This document shows positions 49,426-62,409 of a DNA stretch of 64,000 nucleotides, piece by piece (the first letter of the stretch is position 1; each line of letters starts with the position of its first letter). The translations under genes and the position numbers were made by a program. This DNA is from Megalopta genalis (lineage: Eukaryota; Arthropoda; Insecta; Hymenoptera; Halictidae), in the NCBI RefSeq assembly GCF_051020955.1, contig NW_027477532.1, positions 1 through 64,000 of the forward strand. Reading direction: 5' to 3'. The notes beneath the pieces are model-generated. The model was not told the origin of the DNA and searched no databases. It saw only the letters and a program-made list of their open reading frames with translations.

Positions 49426-52400
49426 AACTCGTTTGTTTCGTCTGCATTTGAAACTATGTCACTTATATCGCAAGTATCTGAAGCTAAATCATTGGTTTCG
49501 CATGGATTTGAAGCTAAACCTTCTACATCGCATTGATTTGCTGCTAAATCATGTGTTTCGCATGGATTTAAGCTAACTCGTTTGTTTCGTCTGCATTTGA
49601 AACTATGTCACTTATATCGCAAGTATCTGAAGCTAAATCATTGGTTTCGCATGGATTTGAAGCTAAACCTTCTTACATCGCATTGATTTGCTGCTAAATC
49701 ATGTGTTTCGCATGGATTTAAGCTAACTCGTTTCTTTCGTCTGCATTTGAAACCATGTCACTTATATCGCAAGTATCTGAAGCTAAATGATTGGCTTCGC
49801 ATGGATTTGAAGCTAAACCTTCTACATCGCATTGATTTGCTGCTAAATCATGCGTTTCGCATGGATTTAAGCTGACTCGTTTGTTTCGTCTGCATTTGAA
49901 ACTATGTCACTTATATCGCAAGTATCTGAAAGTTAAATCATTGGTTTCGCATGGATTTGAAGCTAAACCTTCTACATCGCATTGATTTGCTGCTAAATCA
50001 TGTGTTTCGCTTGGATTTGAAGCTAATTCGTTTGTTACGCATGCAGTTGAATCTAAATAACGTATATCACAAGTATTTGTAGCTGAACCATTTGATTCGC
50101 ATGGATTTGAAGCTAAACCTTCTACATCGCATTGATTTGCTGCTAAATCATGTGTTTCGCATGGATTTAAGCTAACTCGTTTGTTTCGTCTGCATTTGAA
50201 ACTATGTCACTTATATCGCAAGTATCTGAAGCTAAATCATTTGTTTAGCATGGATTTGTTGCTAAACCTTCTACATTGCATTGATTTGCTGCTAAATCAT
50301 GTGTTTCGCTTGGATCTGAAGCTAATTCGTTTGTTTCGTCTGCATATAAAGCTATGTCACTTATATTGCAAGTATCTGAAGCTAAATGATTGGCTTCGCA
50401 TGGATTTGAAGCTAAACCTTCTACATCGCATTGATTTGCTGCTAAATCATGTGTTTCGCATGGATTTAAGCTAACTCGTTTGTTTCGTCTGCATTTGAAA
50501 CTATCTCACTTATATCGCAAGGATCTGAAGCTAAATCATTGGTTTCGCATGGATTTGGAGCTAAACTTTCTACATCGCATTGATTTGTAGCTAAATCATG
50601 TGTTTCGCATGAATTTGAAGCTAACTCGTTTCTTTCGTCTGCATTTGAAACTATGTCACTTATATCGCAAGTATCTGGAGCTAAATCATTGGTTTCGCAT
50701 GGATTTGAAGCTAACCCTACTACATCGCATTGATTTGCAGCTAAATCGTGTGTTTCGCATGGAATTGAAGTTAAAGCTTCTACATCGCATTGATTTGCAA
50801 CAAAACTTGTGTTTCGCATGGACTTGAAGCTAAATCGTTTGTTTCCCTTTCCTTTGAAGCTATATCACTTATATCGCAAGTATCTCATGCTATATCATTT
50901 GTGTCGCATGGATTTGAAGCTAACACGTTTGTTTCGTCTGCATGTGAAGCTATATCACTTACATCTCGAGTGTTTGAAGCTGCATCAGTTGTTTCGCATG
51001 GATTTGAAGCTAAACCTTCTACATCGTATTGATTTGTTGCTAAATCATGTGTTTCGCATGGATTTAAGCTAACTCGTTTGTTTCGTCTGCATTTGAAACT
51101 ATGTCACTTATATCGCAAGTATCTGGAGCTAAACCATTTGTTTCGCATGGATTTAAAGCTAAACCTTCTACATCGCATTGATTTGCTGCTAAATCATGTT
51201 TTTCGCATGGATTTGAAGCTAACACGTTTGTTTCGTCTGCATTTGAAGCTATATCACTTATATGGAAAGTATATCATGCTTAATCATTTGTTTCGCATGG
51301 ATTTGAAGCTAACTCGTTTGTTTCGTCTGCATTTGAAACTATGTCACTTATATCGCAAGTATCTGGAGCTAAACCATTTGTTTCGCATGGATTTAAAGCT
51401 AAACCTACTACATCGCATTGATTTGCTGCTAAATCATGTTTTTCGCATGGATTTGAAGCTAATTCGTTTGTTCCGTGTGCATATAAAGCTATGTCACTTA
51501 TATCGCAAGTATCTGAAGCTAAATCTTTGGTTTCGCATGGATTTGAAGCTACACCTTCTACATCGCATTGATTTGCTGCTAAATCATGTGTTTCGCATGG
51601 ATTTGAAGCTATTTCGTTTGTTTCGTCTGCATTTAAAGCTATGTCACTTATATCGCAAGTATCTGAAGCTAAATCATTGGTTTCGCATGGATTTGAAGCT
51701 AAACCTTCTACATCGCATTGATTTGCTGCTAAATCATGTGTTTCGCTTGGATTTGAAGCTAATTCGTTTGTTTCGTATGCATATAAAGCTATGTCACTTA
51801 TATTGCAAGTATCTGACGTTAAATCATTGGTTTCGCATGGATTTGAAGCTAAACCTTCTACATCGCATTGATTTGCTGCTAAATCATGGGTATCGCATGG
51901 ATTTTGAAGGTAACTCGATTGCTTCGTCTGCATTTTAAGCTATATCACTTTATATCCCAAATGTTTGAAGCTAAACCATTTGTTTCGCATGGATTTGAAG
52001 CTAAACCTTCTACATCGCATTGATTTGCTGCTAAATCATGTGTTTCGCATGGATTTAAGCTAACTCGTTTGTTTCGTCTGCAAGAGAAACTATGTCACTT
52101 ACATCGCAAGTATCTGAAGTTAAATCATTGGTTTCGCATGGATTTGTAGCTAAACCTTCTACATCGCATTGATTTGCTGCTAAATCATGGGTATCGCATG
52201 GATTTTGAAGGTAACTCGATTGCTTCGTCTGCATTTTAAGCTATATCACTTTATATCCCAAATGTTTGAAGCTAAACCATTTGTTTCGCATGGATTTGAA
52301 GCTAAACCTTCTACATCGCAATGATTTGCTGCTAAATCATGTGTTTCGCATGGATTTGAAGCTAATTCGTTTGTTTCGTCTGCATATAAGGCTATGTCAC

Positions 52401-54628
52401 TTATATCGCAAGTATCTGAAGCTAAATCATTGGTTTCGCATGGATTTGAAGCTAAACCTTCTACATCGCATTGATTTGCTGCTAAATCATGTGTATCGCA
52501 TGGATTTTGAAGGTAACTCGATTGCTTCGTCTGCATTTTATGCTATATCACTTATATCCCAAATGTTTGAAGCTAAACCATTTGTTTCGCATGGATTTGA
52601 AGCTAAACCTTCTACATCGCATTGATTTGCTGCTAAATCATGTGTTTCGCATGGATTTAACCTAACTCGTTTGTTTCGTCTGCATTTGAAACTATGTCAT
52701 TTATATCGCAAGTATTTGAAGCTAAATCATTGGTTTCGCATGGATTTGAAGCTACACCTTCTACATCGCATTGATTTGCTGCTAAATCATGGGTATCGCA
52801 TGGATTTTGAAGGTAACTCGATTGCTTCGTCTGCATTTTAAGCTATATCACTTTATATCCCAAATGTTTGAAGCTAAACCATTTGTTTCGCATGGATTTG
52901 AAGCTACACCTTCTACATCGCATTGATTTGCTGCTAAATCATGTGTTTCGCATGGATTTGAAGCTAATTCGTTTGTTTCGTCTGCATTTAAAGCTATGTC
53001 ACTTATATCGCAAGTATCTGAAGCTAAATCATTGGTTTCGCATGGATTTGAAGCTAAACCTTCTACATCGCATTGATTTGCTGCTAAATCATGTGTTTCG
53101 CTTGGATTTGAAGCTAATTCGTTTGTTTCGTATGCATATAAAGCTATGTCACTTATATTGCAAGTATCTGACGTTAAATCATTGGTTTCGCATGGATTTG
53201 AAGCTAAACCTTCTACATCGCATTGATTTGCTGCTAAATCATGGGTATCGCATGGATTTTGAAGGTAACTCGATTGCTTCGTCTGCATTTTAAGCTATAT
53301 CACTTTATATCCCAAATGTTTGAAGCTAAACCATTTGTTTCGCATGGATTTGAAGCTAAACCTTCTACATCGCATTGAATTGCTGCTAAATCATGTGTTT
53401 CGCATGGATTTAAGCTAACTCGTTTTTTTCGTCTGCATTTGAAACTATGTCACTTATATCGCAAGTATCTGAAGCTAAATCATTGGTTTCGCATGGATTT
53501 GAAGCTAAACCTTCTACATCGCATTGATTTGCTGCCAAATCATGTGTTTCGCATGGATTTAAGCTAACTCGTTTGTTTCGTCTGCAAGAGAAACTATGTC
53601 ACTTATATCGCAAGTATCTGAAGCTAAATCATTGGTTTCGCATGGATTTGAAGCTAAACCTTCTACATCGCATTGATTTGCTGCTAAATCATGTGTATCG
53701 CATGGATTTTGAAGGTAACTCGATTGCTTCGTCTGCATTTTATGCTATATCACTTATATCCCAAATGTTTGAAGCTAAACCATTTGTTTCGCATGGATTT
53801 GAAGCTAAACCTTCTACATCGCATTGATTTGCTGCTAAATCATGTGTTTCGCATGGATTTAACCTAACTCGTTTGTTTCGTCTGCATTTGAAACTATGTC
53901 ATTTATATCGCAAGTATTTGAAGCTAAATCATTGGTTTCGCATGGATTTGAAGCTACACCTTCTACATCGCATTGATTTGCTGCTAAATCATGGGTATCG
54001 CATGGATTTTGAAGGTAACTCGATTGCTTCGTCTGCATTTTAAGCTATATCACTTTATATCCCAAATGTTTGAAGCTAAACCATTTGTTTCGCATGGATT
54101 TGAAGCTACACCTTCTACATCGCATTGATTTGCTGCTAAATCATGTGTTTCGCATGGATTTGAAGCTAATTCGTTTGTTTCGTCTGCATTTAAAGCTATG
54201 TCACTTATATCGCAAGTATCTGAAGCTAAATCATTGGTTTCGCATGGATTTGAAGCTAAACCTTCTACATCGCATTGATTTGCTGCTAAATCATGTGTTT
54301 CGCTTGGATTTGAAGCTAATTCGTTTGTTTCGTATGCATATAAAGCTATGTCACTTATATTGCAAGTATCTGACGTTAAATCATTGGTTTCGCATGGATT
54401 TGAAGCTAAACCTTCTACATCGCATTGATTTGCTGCTAAATCATGGGTATCGCATGGATTTTGAAGGTAACTCGATTGCTTCGTCTGCATTTTAAGCTAT
54501 ATCACTTTATATCCCAAATGTTTGAAGCTAAACCATTTGTTTCGCATGGATTTGAAGCTAAACCTTCTACATCGCATTGAATTGCTGCTAAATCATGTGT
54601 TTCGCATGGATTTAAGCTAACTCGTTTT
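49426..54628 (+). repeat. Segmental duplication E, copy 2 (offset 6,091 bp)
   Basis: This is the near-identical partner of 43,335-48,537. It repeats every marker listed there, including the nested 1,202 bp duplication and the divergent fragment at 50,711-51,006. Confidence 0.9.
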
Positions 54629-57600
54629 TTTCGTCTGCATTTGAAACTATGTCACTTATATCGCAAGTATCTGAAGCTAAATCATTGGTTTCGCATGGAT
54701 TTGAAGCTAAACCTTCTACATCGCATTGATTTGCTGCCAAATCATGTGTTTCGCATGGATTTAAGCTAACTCGTTTGTTTCGTCTGCAAGAGAAACTATG
54801 TCACTTACATCGCAAGTATCTGAAGTTAAATCATTGGTTTCGCATGGATTTGAAGCTAAACCTTCTACATCGCATTGATTTGCTGCTAAATCATGGGTTT
54901 CGCATGGATTTTGAAGGTAACTCGATTGCTTCGTCTGCATTTTAAGCTATATCACTTTATATCCCAAATGTTTGAAGCTAAACCATTTGTTTCGCATGGA
55001 TTTGAAGCTAAACCTTCTACATCGCAATGATTTGCTGCTAAATCATGTGTTTCGCATGGATTTGAAGCTAATTCGTTTGTTTCGTCTGCATATAAGGCTA
55101 TGTCACTTATATCGCAAGTATCTGAAGCTAAATCATTGGTTTCGCATGGATTTGAAGCTAAACCTTCTACATCGCATTGATTTGCAGCTAAATCGTGTGT
55201 ATCGCATGGATTTTGAAGGTAACTCGATTGCTTCGTCTGCATTTTATGCTATATCACTTATATCCCAAATGTTTGAAGCTAAACCATTTGTTTCGCATGG
55301 ATTTGAAGATAAACCTTCTACATCGCATTGATTTGCTGCTAAATCATGTGTTTCGCATGGATTTAACCTAACTCGTTTGTTTCGTCTGCATTTGAAACTA
55401 TGTCATTTATATCGCAAGTATTTGAAGCTAAATCATTGGTTTCGCATGGATTTGAAGCTACACCTTCTACATCGCATTGATTTGCTGCTAAATCATGTGT
55501 TTCGCATGGATTTGAAGCTAATTCGTTTGTTTCGTCTGCATATAAGGCTATGTCACTTATATCGCAAGTATCTGAAGCTAAATCATTGGTTTCGCATGGA
55601 TTTGAAGCTAAACCATCTACATCGCATTGATTTGCTGCTAAATCATGTGTTTCGCTTGGATTTGAAGCTAATTCGTTTGTTACGCATGCAGTTGAATCTA
55701 AATAACGTATATCACAAGTATGTGTAGCTGAACCATTTGTTTCGCATGGATTTAAAGCTAAACCTTCTACATCGCATTGATTTGCTGCTAAATCATGTGT
55801 TTCGCATGGATTTGAAGCTAATTCGTTTGTTCCGTCTGCATATAAAGCTATGTCACTTATATCGCAAGTATCTGAAGCTAAATCATTGGTTTCGCATGGA
55901 TTTGAAGCTACACCTTCTACATCGCAATGATTTGCTGCTAAATCATGTGTTTCGCATGGATTTGAAGCTAATTCGTTTGTTTCGTCTGCATATAAAGCTA
56001 TGTCACTTATATCGCAAGTATCTGAAGCTAAATCATTGGTTTCGCATGGATTCGAAGCTAAACCTTCTACATCGCATTGATTTGCTGCTAAATCATGGGT
56101 ATCGCATGGTTTTTGAAGGTAACTCGATTGCTTCGTCTGCATTTTAAGCTATATCACTTTATATCCCAAATGTTTGACGCTAGACCATTTGTTTCGCAAG
56201 GATTTGAAGCTAAACCTTCTACATCGCATTGATTTGCTGCTAAATCATGTGTTTCGCATGGATTTAAGCTAACTCGTTTGTTTCGTCTGCATTTGAAACT
56301 ATGTCACTTATATCGCAAGTATCTGAAGCTAAATCATTGGTTTCGCATGGATTTGAAGCTAAACCTTCTACATCGCATTGATTTGCTGCTAAATCAAGTG
56401 TTTCGCATGGATTTAAGCTAACTCGTTTGTTTCGTCTGCATTTGAAACTATGTCACTTATATCGCAAGTATCTGAAGCTAAATCATTGGTTTCACATGGA
56501 TTTGAAGCTAAACCTTCTACATCGCATTGATTTGCTGCTAAATCATGTGTTTCGCTTGGATTTGAAGCTAATTCGTTTGTTTCGTCTGCATATAAAGCTA
56601 TGTCACTTATATTGCAAGTATCTGAAGCTAAATGATTGGCTTCGCATGGATTTGAAGCTAAACCTTCTACATCGCATTGATTTGCTGCTAAATCATGTGT
56701 ATCGCATGGATTTTGTAGGTAACTCGGTGCTTCGTCTGCATTTTATGCTACATCACTTATATCCCAAATGTTTGAAGCTAAACCATTTGTTTCGCATGGA
56801 TTTGAAGCTAAACCTTCTACATCGTATTGATTTGTTGCTAAATCATGTGTTTCGCATGGATTTAAGCTAACTCGTTTGTTTCGTCTGCATTTGAAACTAT
56901 GTCACTTATATCGCAAGTATCTGGAGCTAAATCATTTGTTTCGCATGGATTTAAAGCTAAACCTTCTACATCGCATTGATTTGCTGCTAAATCATGTTTT
57001 TCGCATGGATTTGAAGCTAACACGTTTGTTTCGTCTGCATGTGAAGCTATATCACTTACATCTCGAGTGTTTGAAGCTACATCAGTTGTTTCGCATGGAT
57101 TTGAAGCTAAGCCTTCTACTTTGCATTGATTTGAAGCTAAATCATGTGTTTCGCTTGAATATGAAGCTAACTCGTTTGTTTCGTCTGCATTTGAAGCTAT
57201 ATCACTTATATCGGAAGCATCTCATGCTAAATCATTTGTGTCGCATGGATTTGAAGCTAACACGTTTGTTTCGTCTGCATTTGAAGCTATATCACTTATA
57301 TCGAAAGTATATCATGCTTAATCATTTGTTTCGCATGGATTTGAAGCTAAACTTTCTACATCGCATTGATTTGTAGCTAAATCATGTGTTTCGCATGAAT
57401 TTGAAGCTAACTCGTTTCTTTCGTCTGCATTTGAAACTATGTCACTTATATCGCATGTATCTGAAGCTAAATCATTGGTTTCGCATGGATTTGAAGCTAC
57501 ACCATCTACATCGCATTGATTTGCTGCTAAATCATGTGTTTCGCATGGATTTGAAGCTAATTCGTTTGTTTCGTCTGCATATAAAGCTATGTCACTTATA

Positions 57601-60600
57601 TCGCAAGTATCTGAAGCTAAATCATTGGTTTCGCATGGATTTGAAGCTAAACCTTCTACATCGCATTGATTTGCTGCTAAATCATGTGTATCGCATGGAT
57701 TTTGTAGGTAACTCGGTGCTTCGTCTGCATTTTATGCTACATCACTTATATCCCAAATGTTTGAAGCTAAACCATTTGTTTCGCATGGATTTGAAGCTAA
57801 ACCTTCTACATCGTATTGATTTGTTGCTAAATCATGTGTTTCGCATGGATTTAAGCTAACTCGTTTGTTTCGTCTGCATTTGAAGCTATGTCACTTATAT
57901 CGCAAGTATCTGGAGCTAAACCATTTGTTTCGCATGGATTTAAAGCTAAACCTTCTACGTCGCATTGATTTGCTGCTAAATCATGTTTTTCGCATGGATT
58001 TGAAGCTAATTCGTTTGTTCCGTGTGCATATAAAGCTATGTCACTTATATCGCAAGTATCTGAAGCTAAATCATTGGTTTCGCATGGATTTGAAGCTACA
58101 CCTTCTACATCGCATTGATTTGCTGCTAAATCATGTGTTTCGCTTGGATTTGAAGCTAATTCGTTTGTTTCGTATGCATATAAAGCTATGTCACTTATAT
58201 TGCAAGTATATGAAGCTAAATGATTGGCTTCGCATGGATTTGAAGCTAAACCTTCTACATCGCATTGATTTGCTGCTAAATCATGTGTTTCGCATGGATT
58301 TAAGCTAACTCGTTTGTTTCGTCTGCATTTGAAACTATGTCACTTATATCGCAAGTATCTGAAGTTAAATCATTGGTTTCGCATGGATTTGAAGCTAAAC
58401 CTTCTACATCGCATTGATTTGCTGCTAAATCATGGGTATCGCATGGATTTTGAAGGTAACTCGATTGCTTCGTCTGCATTTTAAGCTATATCACTTTATA
58501 TCCCAAATGTTTGAAGCTAAACCATTTGTTTCGCATGGATTCGAAGCTAAACCTTCTGCATCGCATTGATTTGCTGCTAAATCATGTGTTTCGCATGGAT
58601 TTAAGCTAACTCGTTTTTTTCGTCTGCATTTGAAACTATGTCACTTATATCGCAAGTATCTGAAGCTAAATCATTGGTTTCGCATGGATTTGAAGCTAAA
58701 CCTTCTACATCGCATTGATTTGCTGCTAAATCATGTGTTTCGCATGGATTTGAAGCTAATTCGTTTGTTTCGTCTGCATATAAAGCTATGTCACTTATAT
58801 CGCAAGTATCTGAAGCTAAATCATTGGTTTCGCATGGATTTGAAGCTAAACCTTCTACATCGCATTGATTTGCTGCTAAATCATGTGTATCGCATGGATT
58901 TTGAAGGTAACTCGATTGCTTCGTCTGCATTTTATGCTATATCACTTATATCCCAAATGTTTGAAGCTAAACCATTTGTTTCGCATGGATTTGAAGCTAA
59001 ACCTTCTACATCGCATTGATTTGCTGCTAAATCATGTGTTTCGCATGGATTTAACCTAACTCGTTTGTTTCGTCTGCATTTGAAACTATGTCATTTATAT
59101 CGCAAGTATTTGAAGCTAAATCATTGGTTTCGCATGGATTTGAAGCTACACCTTCTACATCGCATTGATTTGCTGCTAAATCATGTGTTTCGCATGGATT
59201 TGAAAATAATTCGTTTGTTTCGTCTGCATATAAGGCTATGTCACATATATCGCAATTATCTGAAGCTAAATCATTGGTTTCGCATGGATTTGAAGCTAAA
59301 CCTTCTACATCACATTGATTTGCTGCTAAATCATGGGTATCGCATGGATTTTGAAGGTAACTCGACTGCTTCGTCTGCATTTTATGTTATATCACTTATA
59401 TCCCAAATGTTTGAAGCTAAACCATTTGTTTCGCATGGATTTGAAGCTAAACCTCCTACATCGCATTGATTGGCTGCTAAATCATGTGTTTCGCATGGAT
59501 TTAAGCTAACTCGTTTGTTTCGTCTGCATTTGAAACTATGTCACTTATATCGCAAGTATCTGAAATTAAATCATTGGTTTCGCATGGATTTGAAGCTAAA
59601 CCTTCTACATCGCATTGATTTGTTGCTAAATCATGCGTTTCGCATGGATTTAATTTAACTCGTTTGTTTCGTCTGCATTTGAAACTATGTCACTTATATC
59701 GCAAGTATCTGAAGCTAAATCATTGGTTTCGCATGGATTTGAAGCTACACCTTCTACATCGCATTGATTTGCTGCTAAATCATGTGTTTCGCATGGATTT
59801 GAAGCTAATTCGTTTGTTTCGTCTGCATATAAGGCTATGTCACTTATATCGCAATTATCGGAAGCTAAATCATTGGTTTCGCATGGATTTGAAGCTAAAC
59901 CTTCTACATCACATTGATTTGCTGCTAAATCATGGGTATCGCATGGATTTTGAAGGTAACTCGATTGCTTCGTCTGCATTTTATGTTATATCACTTATAT
60001 CCCAAATGTTTGAAGCTAAACCATTTGTTTCGCATGGATTTGAAGATAAACAATCTACATCGCATTGATTTGCTGTTAAATCATGTGTTTCGCATGGATT
60101 TAAGCTGACTCGTTTGTTTCGTCTGCATTTGAAACTACGTCACTTATATCGCAAGTATCTGAAGTTAAATCATTGGTTTCGCATGGATTTGAAGCTAAAC
60201 CTTCTACATCGCATTGATTTGCTGCTAAATCATGTGTTTCGCTTGGATTTGAAGCTAATTCGTTTGTTACGCATGCAGTTGAATCTAAATAACGTATATC
60301 ACAAGTATTTGTAGCTGAACCATTTGTTTCGCATGGATTTAAAGCTAAACCTTCTACATCGCATTGATTTGCTGCTAAATCATGTGTTTCGCATGGATTT
60401 GAAGCTAATTCGTTTGATCCGTCTGCATATAAAGCTATGTCACTTATATCGCAAGTATCTGAAGCTAAATCATTGGTTTCGCATGGATTTGAAGCGAAAC
60501 CTTCTACATCGCATTGATTGGCTGCTAAATCATGTGTTTAGCATGGATTTAAGCTAACTCGTTTGTTTCGTCTGCATTTGAAACTATGTCACTTATATCG

Positions 60601-60641
60601 CAAGTATCTGAAGCTAAATCATTGGTTTCGCATGGATTTGA
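54629..60641 (+). repeat. Canonical HOR block, right part
   Basis: Canonical HORs with 29 bp and 31 bp variants. The stretch 55,363-55,800 matches 38,921-39,360 at an offset of 16,442 bp, and 56,680-57,860 matches 42,010-43,190 at 14,672 bp. A divergent fragment lies at 57,010-57,315. Private variants near 59,210-59,470 include GAAAATAATTCG, CACATATATCGC and TTATGTTATATC. No gene is seen. Confidence 0.87.
55363..56142 (-). other. 259-codon minus-strand acidic, Cys-periodic open frame (not called as a gene)
   Basis: This is a shorter relative of the frame at 38,921-40,000, with the same MQTKQSSYLQ opening, the same STACVTNELA variant and the same ETNELG end. It lacks one internal 450 bp period relative to that copy. 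It is repeat-derived, with no recognisable domain. Confidence 0.3.
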
Positions 60642-62409
60642 AGCTAAACCTTCTACATCGCATTGATTTGCTGCTAAATCATGTGTTTCGCTTGGATTTG
60701 AAGCTAATTCGTTTGTTTCGTCTGCATATAAAGCTATGTCACTTATATTGCAAGTATCTGAAGCTAAATGATTGGCTTCGCATGGATTTGAAGCAAAACC
60801 TTCTACATCGCATTGATTTGCTGCTAAATCATGTGTTTCGCATGGATTTAAGCTGACTCGTTTGTTTCGTCTGCATTTGAAACTACGTCACTTATATCGC
60901 AAGTATCTGAAGTTAAATCATTGGTTTCGCATGGATTTGAAGCTAAACCTTCTACATCGCATTGATTTGCTGCTAAATCATGTGTTTCGCTTGGATTTGA
61001 AGCTAATTCGTTTGTTACGCATGCAGTTGAATCTAAATAACGTATATCACAAGTATTTGTAGCTGAACCATTTGTTTCGCATGGATTTAAAGCTAAACCT
61101 TCTACATCGCATTGATTTGCTGCTAAATCATGTGTTTCGCATGGATTTAAGCTGACTCGTTTGTTTCGTCTGCATTTGAAACTACGTCACTTATATCGCA
61201 AGTATCTGAAGCTAAATCAATGGTTTCGCATGGATTTGAAGCTACACCTTCTACATCGCATTGATTTGCTGCTAAATCATGTGTTTCGCATGGATTTGAA
61301 GCTAATTCGTTTGTTTCGTCAGCATATAAGGCTATGTCACTTATATCGCAATTATCTGAAGCTAAATCATTGGTTTCGCATGGATTTGAAGCTAAACCTT
61401 CCACATCGTATCGATTTGAAGCTAAATGATATGTATCGCATGGATTTTGAAGCTACCCAGTTTGATTCGTCTGCATTTGCAGCTATATCACTTATATCAC
61501 AAGTGTTTGAAGCTAAATCATTTTTTTCGCATGGATTTGAAGCTAAACCTTCTACATCGCATTGATTTGAAGCTAAATCATGTGATTCGCTTGGATTTGA
61601 CGCTAAACCTTCTACATCGCATTGATTTGGAGCAGAATCATGTGTTTCGCTGGGATTTGAAGCTATACCTTCTACATCGCTTTGATTTGAAGCTAAATCA
61701 TGTGTTTTGCATGGATTTGAAGCTAACTCCTTTGTTTCCCCTGCATTTGAAGCTATGTCACTTATATCGCAAGTAACTGATGCTAAATCACTTGATTCGC
61801 ATGGATTTGAAGCTAAACCTTCTACATCGCATTGATTGGCTGCTAAATCATGTGTTTCGCATGGATTTAAGCTAACTCGTTTGTTTCGTCTGCATTTGAA
61901 ACTATGTCACTTATATCGCAAGTATCTGAAGCTAAATCATTGGTTTCGCATGGATTTAAAGCTAAACCTTCTACATCGCATTGATTTGCTGCTAAATCAT
62001 GTGTTTCGCATGGATTTGAAGCTAATTCGTTTGTTTCGTTTGCATATAAAGCTATGTCACTTATATCGCAAGTATCTGAAGCTAAATCATTGGTTTCGCA
62101 TGGATTTGAAGCTACACCTTCTACATCGCATTGATTTGCTGCTAAATCATGTGTTTCGCATGGATTTGAAGCTAATTCGTTTGTTTCGTCTGCATATAAA
62201 GCTATGTCACTTATATCGCAAGTATCTGAAGCTAAATCATTGGTTTCGCATGGATTTGAAGCTAAACCTTCTACATCGCATTGATTTGCTGCTAAATCAT
62301 GTGTTTCGCTTGGATTTGAAGCTAATTCGTTTGTTACGCATGCAGTTGAATCTAAATAACGTATATCACAAGTATTTGTAGCTGAACCATTTGTTTCGCA
62401 TGGATTTAA
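60642..62409 (+). repeat. Segmental duplication F, copy 1 (1,768 bp unit)
   Basis: This unit is followed directly by a second copy that runs to the window edge. It contains a short divergent stretch at about 61,400-61,800 with markers CATCGTATCGATTTG, GATATGTATCGC, CTACCCAGTTTG, GGAGCAGAATC and TCCTTTGTTTCCCC. These markers occur nowhere else in the window except the second copy. By eye the copies look identical. Confidence 0.9.
62051..62200 (+). repeat. Exemplar canonical 150 bp higher-order repeat (m1-m5)
   Basis: This copy contains all five monomers at exactly 30 bp each. m1 is 62,051-62,080 (GCTATGTCAC..., TCGCAAGTATCTG). m2 is 62,081-62,110 (GCTAAATCATTGG, TCGCATGG). m3 is 62,111-62,140 (CTTCTACATCGCATTG, ending GATTTGCT). 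m4 is 62,141-62,170 (AAATCATGTGTTTCGCATGG). m5 is 62,171-62,200 (GCTAATTCG, TTTCGTCTGCATATAAA). m2 and m4 are nearly the same and differ mainly in CATTGG versus CATGTG. m1, m3 and m5 are more diverged. The next HOR begins in register at 62,201, and an identical copy lies 1,768 bp downstream at 63,819-63,968. Use this block as the reference for variant descriptions. Confidence 0.95.

Noticed and set aside
62081..62110. CENP-B box in the TTCGCATGGATTTGAA stretch
   Set aside because: It shares the leading TTCG, but the required A and the CGGG part of the known box are absent.
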